A stretch of DNA of 64,000 nucleotides from Ramazzottius varieornatus (Eukaryota; Tardigrada; Eutardigrada; Parachela; Ramazzottiidae). Positions within the stretch are counted from its first letter, which is position 1; each line of letters begins with the position of its first letter. Below the pieces are notes generated by a model. The model was not told where the DNA came from, made no database searches, and saw only the letters and a program-made list of their open reading frames with translations. Shown here piece after piece: positions 57,801 through 64,000 of this stretch. The DNA lies in NCBI GenBank assembly GCA_001949185.1, contig BDGG01000012.1:1134035-1198034 (forward strand), given 5' to 3'. The translations under genes were made by a program, and so were the position numbers.

Positions 57801-60800
57801 TTGTTTCGATTTCAAAACGCAATTAGTTTTCAATCAATCAAGCACACCTCGTCCATCATAACTGAAATCATTTCGATTATTGAAACCAGTTCTCAATTCT
57901 GCATACGCGGAACAACACTGGTTCGGTCTGCCTGAGGAGCATCTCATTTTTTATGGTCTCAAATCAATCGGCGGACTGAGCAAACAAGGTTTCCGGACCG
58001 GCGGGGACAGTGCTCAACATGTCGATACATCGCTGCAATAAAATTCGATGCATCGAAAATACGGTATTAAAAAAATATCAAATCGGAATATCGACATGAT
58101 ACTGTATTTTATCGTTCTTTTGCCGGCACTAGTCAGTAGACAGTACTGTTAGAGAGACCTGGGCTGCAGGCCAGAAAGCACGTTGCGTCTGCGCTGCGCT
58201 CCGAAACATGTGCGCCAGAAGGGTGGGCAGCTGCCCGGTAGACGGGTTCCCTTCTGGTGCAACTGCGCCGCACATGGGTAAATTGTCCAGACTTCAGTTT
58301 CGAGCAAGGTACCGGTACTACTCGGTAATACCTATACTAAGTACCGGTTTCGCAGTACTTGTACTTTACCAGTTACAGGCGGTCGATACCTGTACCTTAC
58401 GGGAGGTACTTCAGGTATTCAGCCGGTAATACCGGGTACTGAAGACTGGCGGTAATCACCGAAAGTACCGCGAAAGTACTGGACGCTTCCGTTCAATTGT
58501 CAGAACTTTCAGAATTTTTGAGCCCAAAACACGGCGCTGCAAGGCGGCCTAAGCTCCATGTCTCGAACGGGAAAAATGGCCATTCTCGGCCTAGTTTCTA
58601 ACAGAGTTACACCGATTCCTTCCAGGTCTGAAATTTATACAGTAAACGATTGATGATAGAGGTTTTTACATCAGCCGATTTGCTGCAGAACGCACGGGAA
58701 GTCCAGAAACTGATTCTTCCCCTAAAGCTGGAGTTGCTGAGTCAGCTTGTGACACTGCTGGACACCCGGTGGAACGTACGAGTTCGTACAAGACCAGTGC
58801 TCCCAAAATAAAGGGTGATTATGGCAAGCCTTACGAATCAGCAGTCTGCGTTCAACGAACGATCCCACCTGGTGGGACCCACCATGGTTCTGGCTTTTGA
58901 TGAAAACCAGAGATCATCTGTGTCGTCACTAGCCCCACCTACGGTCGATCTTCCCAACCCTAATTTGAGGTTTTCATCCCAAAAAGCTCACGTGACTCGC
59001 CCGATGGCACCTTGAAAGAACACTTGTGTCTTTCGTCTCCGGTGGGGAAGTTGACTATTACCAATGGTTTCTATAGACAAAACGAGTTCGGAGTCGATCA
59101 GACATCTTTAGAAGACACCAGGCCGAAAAAGGCCATTTTTCCCGTTTGTGACATGGAGCTTACGGTTGCTTTTGTGATCTATGTCTATGAGATGATGCTG
59201 CCAGACGGCCCAGACCAATCGTTGGCAGAGGACCGAGACAAGCCAGCCGAATTCACTACAAAACTAGAAACTGTTATGATTGATTGTTTGACACGATATT
59301 TCGATAGAACAGAGATTGCGATATTCGTCAACCGCTTAACTTGTTGTTTCAGGATGCAGCACAGAGATCATGGTTCTGGGGGACTTTGCGAGAGGTGAGA
59401 AGAAGTTCTGATATCTCTGATTTATCCCAAAGCCTGAATGATGAGTTCTGTCGTTCATTGTAGAGTGGAACGTACCTCTTCTCGGGAGGTAAGTCGCTGT
59501 GTGACTGTTTCAGACACCACACTTTTCGCCGCTCCCAAACTTCCCGTGGTGGTAAACTGGTGATGTTTTTCTCCCTTTCTCTTTCTAGCTCAGCCAGTGA
59601 TGGACGGGTAAGTGCACTAATTTTTCATGTCCTTATAAATGCAAGGTTCGCATCACGAAGCTGTCGTTATAACCGATCGATGTTATTATCCAGCTGGCGA
59701 ATAAACGGCGCTACCCCACTGTATCGGGCTATGGACCTGTGGACATTGGGTCGTTTGCAAATGCAGCCCGGCTTTTCATGGACAAATTTTCCTGGAGGAT
59801 CGCCACGCTGTGTTGTGACGACCTTTCGCAGTACCCGAGACTCACCACCGTTTATCAACTCTTGTGCCGAAACATCAAATCTACTCTCGAGAAACAACTG
59901 GGAAAATATACCGTTGATACTATCAATTACGATTCTCGCGTTGTCCAGGATTACACACCGATGCTCCGAAATATTCGCCAAGAAAGCAGAAGTAAGTCAG
60001 CAGGTTTCTCAAAGCATCTCAATACCTGGAACCAGAGTTCCATGCTGACCGTTATAGTTGTTTTCGTCTTCACCCGGCCAAGCCTTTTCCGGGATATACT
60101 AGTAAGTACTCAATACAGAAGGCTAAGAATGAATTCACTTTGTTTTTTGTTCAAGTATCATCATTTTGATATCCTGCAGATCGCGGCGCACGGTCTTAAC
60201 ATGACTAACGGCGAATACGTATGTCCGTCTCTACTACTTCCGTCTTACTTCCGTTCGAAATTAATTTCCGATTTATCGTCCATGTGCTTCCAGGTATTCA
60301 TTGCTCCGCAGTCTACGAAGCAGCCGACTTTGGGAGAACTGAACTGGAAAAATAATGACACCAACGACCGCGTAAGATCGTAACTTATTTCTATGTGATT
60401 ATTCCAGCAAGAGAACATTTTGTGGGTTGAGCCTTTGGTTTAGTTAGTATCATTGTCTAAGAGCCGCTGTGATGGAAGATCTCTTTCTGAAGGTGGCCTT
60501 CTTGGCCTTTCAGTCAGCTGTTATAATGGCGCACCCGAGTCCTAACCTTGAAACTTCGGCGTTCGTATTCGATGCGATAGCCACGCAGTCCCAAACCCGG
60601 TATAACAAGACCCTGACGGAGGACGAAATGGTATTTCTCAGTATTGATTTTTTTACCATCTGAAGAATACAGTTTACAGACAAAATCTTTTGTTCGAAGA
60701 TCAACGATGTGGTTATCTGCGCATATCAAGCCATCGAGACCTTGGTCATTGTAAGTCACGTTCTTGTTGCCGCTACTGGGGACCCGGAACTAAGTTTCTA

Positions 60801-63800
60801 GCGTCCATAGGCCTTGAATCGATCGACGGTTCCGCTCGAGTCACTGAATGGACGAACATTTAGCTACATTTTATGGAATAAAACTTACGACCTCGACATG
60901 ATGTCAATTTACGTTGATGAAACTGGGATGAGAAAAGGAGACGTTCTTTTCCTTCGCTTGAATAAGTCTGAGGGAAACTTTCACGTGAGTGATGGTCTGC
61001 TGACTACCTTTTATTGGGGTGGGAACCTTTTTCTGTTTTTTTTATTTTTCAGGAAGCATGGAGGTATTTTGCGTTCACGCGATCCCTCTCCGTGACGCAC
61101 ACACTGGCTTCAAGGTGGTACGGGAGAACCGACGCACCTCCGGACTCGCCGCCCTGCGGCTTCCGAGGCGAACACTGCACAGAAGCCGGATGTAAGCCCC
61201 AGTCCTTCATTTCTTGGCGACGTTGTCTGGTAAAAACTTTCACAGCGCAGCTTTTTTGTTTGTCTAGCCGTGGTTACACTGGTACTGGCAATAGTCTGTC
61301 CCATCGCGATACTTTTGATGGTAGCCGGAGCTTCAGCTGTCCGATGGTAAGGTCCGGTTTCCAAGTTTGGAGTCCATACAGCAACGCGCGGTTCTGCGTG
61401 GGTCTCAGGTACTTGAATCGGCGGAAAGAACACTTGTCCCTATGGTGGTGTATTGATGGGAGGAGTTTCGATCCGGATAGCGACCACGTGAAGTTCGTGG
61501 CAACGGGTACCCCGACGAATGACGAAGTTCTACGTCAAGATATCCTCACGAAATGCCAGTACAAGATCCGGATGTACAACGGAGAAGCGGTTTGGGCTGA
61601 AGCGATTTTCCCGCCGGTCAGCTTAGATGCCATAAGGCGCAACAAGCAGATGCTTCGCTGTTTGGCGGCAGTAAGATCAGCTCTTGTGCTCTCATTGACA
61701 AATTGAAAAGTATCATTACAGATCGGACTGTACTACTATAGATTAAGCACCTACACAGCCCCAATGTCGGAGTCTTCCATGGAATAGTGACTTCATCAAC
61801 TTATTCTTACCTCGTATGGGAATTCGGTGTCCATGCTAGCCTTCGAATGCTGCTGGATACCAGCTACAACTCCACGAGCGGCGACTTGCTTGTGTCGCTG
61901 ATCTGGGATGTGCTGGAAGTGAGAAACCGGCAATATCTAACCTCTCTGATATTCCCAAAAACTCCCATTGCAGTATCTTCAAATTCAGTTTGCCATAAGT
62001 TCGTATTTGTACAGGGTATGGATTATATACACTCCCAAGAGTTGCACTATCACGGTAATAGTTCACGTTTCCGTCTGGCTGGGTTTCTGATTCGACTTAT
62101 ACGATATTGTATTTGAGTTCCCCATTTACACCACGTTTAGGAGTTCCATCGAGTTTGACATGTATGATAGACAAGCGCTTCTGTCTACAAATCTGTGGGT
62201 ACGGTTCGGCTAGAATGCTGTGTTTGACGACGGGTCGTAATATCGAGAGCGAAGAGGATGTGACGCAGCTATGGATGGCTCCCGAGATGCTGGCTGACAG
62301 GCGGCATATTGGTTCGAAGGCTGCTGATGCTTTCAGCACGGCTCTTGTCATACTGGAGATTTTCACACGAAGCACGCCCATGGATGTCATCCTGGAAAGC
62401 GAAAGCAGTTGTACACGTAAGAATCATGTCTTAGTCTTATCAGGTTTATATGCTGTCCAACTTCAGGTTATAATTCTACTACCCCTCGTAGATGCCATTG
62501 AGAATTTACTGACGTTGCGCGGGCCAAGAATACCGATAGGCTACGAAGTACCAAAGGTCCTCCATGATATACTGAATGACTGTGTTTCCCCCCACATCAG
62601 GGAGCGGCCACCTCTTCGACATCTGATGCAGAAGATCGAGCATCTGTTTCCTAAGAAAGGGTTCCTTGATAAAATTTTAAGTCGTCTACAAAAGTATTCC
62701 GAAGAACTTGAGATGAAGGTCGCCGCGCAGACCCAGGTGAGCATGTCAGAATTTATTGTATGTGTCTTTTATTTTTGTCTGAACTGTTTACAGGAGCTCT
62801 TCGACGAACAGCTGAAAGTGGACACCTTATTAAAGCAGATGATTCCTCCGTAAGTGACCATGATCTGCAACCGGAAGTGGTTGCATGTATGACGATCGTG
62901 TCTTATTTTCAAATAGGGAGTTTGTGAACAAGCTACGGAACAAAGAGCCGGTTTTGACCGAAGCTTTCGACTGCGTCACACTAATGTTTAGTGATATGCC
63001 CGAATTTGGCGGGATAGTCACAAAGTCCTCCCCGCTTCAACTCATTTTCCTCCTCAACAGTGTCTACAGCACCATAGACCAACTACTGGAGTCCTTCGAC
63101 GTTTACAAGGTGGAAACAATCAACGATTCTTACATGGTGAGTTAAGATCATATCCATCCGTCTGTTTGGACCATGCCATTGTTGCGATTGTTAACTTTGA
63201 AACTCGACAAAATCATTTGCCGAAGTGGCGCACGCTTCTGCCCAACAACAATGGAATCATGCGCCACTTAAGACAAATCTTCCGACGTCAGATTTTGCAT
63301 CCAGGTTGTCTCTGGATTGCCTCAGCGCAATGGCGACCAGCACGTGGTGGAAATTTCGCGAATGGCCTTGAGTCTGATAGAGATCCGCTTGGTTTCTCCG
63401 GTTGACGGGGCGCCGTTGCATCTTCGGATTGGTATCCACTCCGGACCCTGCGTAGCCGGCATTGTCGGCATCCGGACACCTCGATACTGCCTGTAAGGTT
63501 TACTGGTCTGTGTCACTGTCGCGAAAAGACAAATCACTAAGTCTCTTTTTCTGTCGTTTGCAGGTTCGGTGATACCATAAACGTGGCCAGTCGGATGGAG
63601 ACAAACGGGGAGGCTTCGCGTATCCACGTTAGTCCATCGGTCAAGGAACTCCTGACAGTGGTTGGCGGTTTCGTCCTTCAGTCCCGCGGCAAGATTACCA
63701 TCAAGGTAGGTGCTCTTTGGACGGCTTGAGGTACTTTTTCAGGACTGTAATCTGTTTCCATACCTTAGGGAAAGGGAGAAATGGAAACCTACTGGCTCCT

Positions 63801-63831
63801 CGGTCGACAATCCGACCATTCCACCCATTGA
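54890..63831 (+). CDS. receptor guanylate cyclase, natriuretic-receptor-like (5' partial)
   Basis: Twenty-five exons join in phase to 1,045 residues plus stop: 54890-54958, 55056-55259, 59353-59394, 59464-59488, 59589-59607, 59694-59991, 60058-60101, 60180-60218, 60294-60371, 60408-60421, 60462-60630, 60673-60750, 60811-60984, 61053-61191, 61268-61346, 61409-61670, 61742-61918, 62015-62054, 62141-62416, 62492-62736, 62794-62849, 62917-63136, 63305-63492, 63564-63705, 63769-63831. Order: ligand-binding (ANF-receptor) domain (GPAFDIAIENMKRKFPE; YPTVSGYGPVDIGSFAN), Cys-containing PPDSPPCGFRG before the membrane, TM helix VVTLVLAIVCPIAILLMV, kinase-homology domain (QLWMAPEML; RERPPLRHLM), dimerisation coil, cyclase domain. 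The cyclase keeps both metal Asp (LMFSD; ETIND), guanine-selecting Glu and Cys (KVETIN; PRYCLFGDT) and NVASRM, so GTP-to-cGMP activity is likely. The signal-peptide exon is missing. The 14-nt exon is provisional. Confidence 0.9.
55395..56618. mobile_element. foldback element with ~0.5 kb inverted arms
   Basis: The left arm (about 55395-55902) and right arm (about 56108-56618) are imperfect reverse complements around a spacer of about 205 bp. Conserved blocks in both arms include TCTGACGAGCCTCCGAG, ATGATCTTGCCCAAATGACAT, ATTCATAACTTTAGAC and AAGGCAGTC(A/G)AAGGTTTCGTC. Short frames in the arms encode matching peptides on opposite strands. No transposase recognised. Confidence 0.8.
57594..58131. 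mobile_element. hAT-like MITE, ~540 bp
   Basis: Termini TGGTGCTGGCAAAGGTACGA at the left and, reverse-complemented, TAGTGCCGGCAAAAGAACGA at the right. Flanking octamers GTCACAAA and GTCAGTAG share five of eight positions, as an old 8-bp target duplication might. The interior has TATCG palindromes. No coding sequence. Confidence 0.55.
58300..58490. repeat. GGTACY-rich patch
   Basis: About 190 bp with a dozen or more GTACC/GGTAC/AGTACY motifs in both orientations (GGTACCGGTACTACTCGG, AGTACCGGTTTCGCAGTACT, GGTAATACCGGGTACTG). It looks like a decayed internally palindromic repeat. Confidence 0.5.
58551..59162. mobile_element. inverted-repeat element, ~0.6 kb
   Basis: The left arm from 58551 (AAGCTCCATGTCTCGAACGG, then AAAAATGGCCATTCTCGGCC) matches the reverse complement of 59110-59162 (AAGCTCCATGTCACAAACGG, then AAAAATGGCCTTTTTCGGCC). 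The interior is unrelated sequence without a transposase. Confidence 0.6.
63219..63270 (-). repeat. hairpin repeat family, copy 7
   Basis: GAAGTGGCGCACGCTTCTG, loop, then ATCATGCGCCACTTAAGAC. The tail is on the left side here (AAAATCATTTGCC before the hairpin), so orientation is ambiguous and shown as minus. It lies in the intron between the cyclase-domain exons at 63136 and 63305. Confidence 0.55.
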
Positions 63832-64000
63832 TAGATAAATGTGTCGTGACTCATAGTATTCCCTCCCACACATATTCTAGATGAAAAATACTGAAGTTCG
63901 TTCAACTTAGTTGCGGATGTAATAGAGTGAGATTTCTCTGGTGACTGGAAGAAATTTTTACAATAACATACTACGGTAGTGTCTTTTGAGCCAAAAACCA
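63832..64000. other. 3' flank of guanylate cyclase gene
   Basis: Presumed 3' UTR; nothing else recognised before the window ends. Confidence 0.5.

Larger units (their letters stand above)
55260..59352 (+). other. 4.1 kb intron of guanylate cyclase gene
   Basis: Bounded by exons ending VVLLCPG and starting CSTEIMVLGDFA; joining them in phase 1 restores the ligand-domain reading. Every other intron of the gene located here is roughly 60-130 bp. The excess length is largely explained by at least three inverted-repeat elements and a GGTAC-rich patch. Confidence 0.75.

Noticed and set aside
1-64000. CRISPR arrays, bacterial operons or plasmid features
   Set aside because: No regularly spaced repeats were found, and introns in most genes show that the DNA is nuclear eukaryotic. 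The CtlX-like gene is also intron-bearing, so bacterial contamination does not explain it.

Overview
This window is nuclear DNA of a gene-dense invertebrate animal. Genes are broken by short spliceosomal introns (mostly 45-120 bp, GT-AG). They encode metazoan products: a BMP5-8/Gbb-type ligand, syndecan, a 12-TM adenylate cyclase, a natriuretic-receptor-like guanylate cyclase, MBD2/3, p47 and a USP36-like protease. Moderate GC, short introns, roughly one gene per 4-5 kb and unreduced CpG would fit a tardigrade. That is inference only; nothing in the window proves the phylum.

Layout. 0.6-2.4 kb: an intron-bearing gene derived from a CENP-B/Tigger-type transposase, with two of three catalytic Asp lost. 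3.2 kb: TIM8. 3.9-5.1 kb (-): COMMD4. 5.4-6.7 kb: MBD2/3. 7.0-8.1 kb (-): a CtlX-type amidinohydrolase, possibly of bacterial origin. 9.9-10.5 kb: an intronless small heat-shock protein. 11.7-12.6 kb (-) and 12.8-14.0 kb (+): dCMP deaminase and EMG1/NEP1, head to head. 14.3-20.9 kb (-): adenylate cyclase, 17 exons. 22.4-24.5 kb (-): BMP ligand. 25.3-29.5 kb: a 1,297-residue Lys-rich EF-hand-like protein. 30.7-33.2 kb: a tandem pair of F-box-like genes, the first with one in-frame stop, the second decayed. 34.0-35.5 kb (-): syndecan, followed by about 10 kb of strongly C-skewed DNA that may be its first intron. 45.9-47.1 kb: an unrecognised secreted Cys-free protein. 47.4-49.0 kb (-) and 49.8-53.4 kb (+): p47 and a USP36-like deubiquitinase, head to head around a small mariner-like element. 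54.9-63.8 kb: receptor guanylate cyclase, with a 4.1 kb intron packed with inverted-repeat elements.

Exon models were built by hand from reading frame, splice signals and protein-family fit. For COMMD4, MBD2/3, CtlX, EMG1, BMP, p47, USP36 and the EF-hand-like gene, intron phases close exactly and total lengths are divisible by three. The guanylate cyclase closes over 25 exons but lacks its 5' end. The adenylate cyclase closes except for one uncertain donor.

The genes do not form an operon. Shared themes are signalling (cAMP, cGMP, BMP, syndecan) and ubiquitin/p97 biology (p47, USP36). Points most worth a second look: a BMP ligand lacking the inter-chain cysteine; an MBD2/3 with His at the position of the methyl-CpG-reading Tyr; the CtlX gene; the F-box-like gene with an in-frame stop; a tandemly triplicated splice donor at the cyclase active site; and a family of short hairpin elements scattered through introns.
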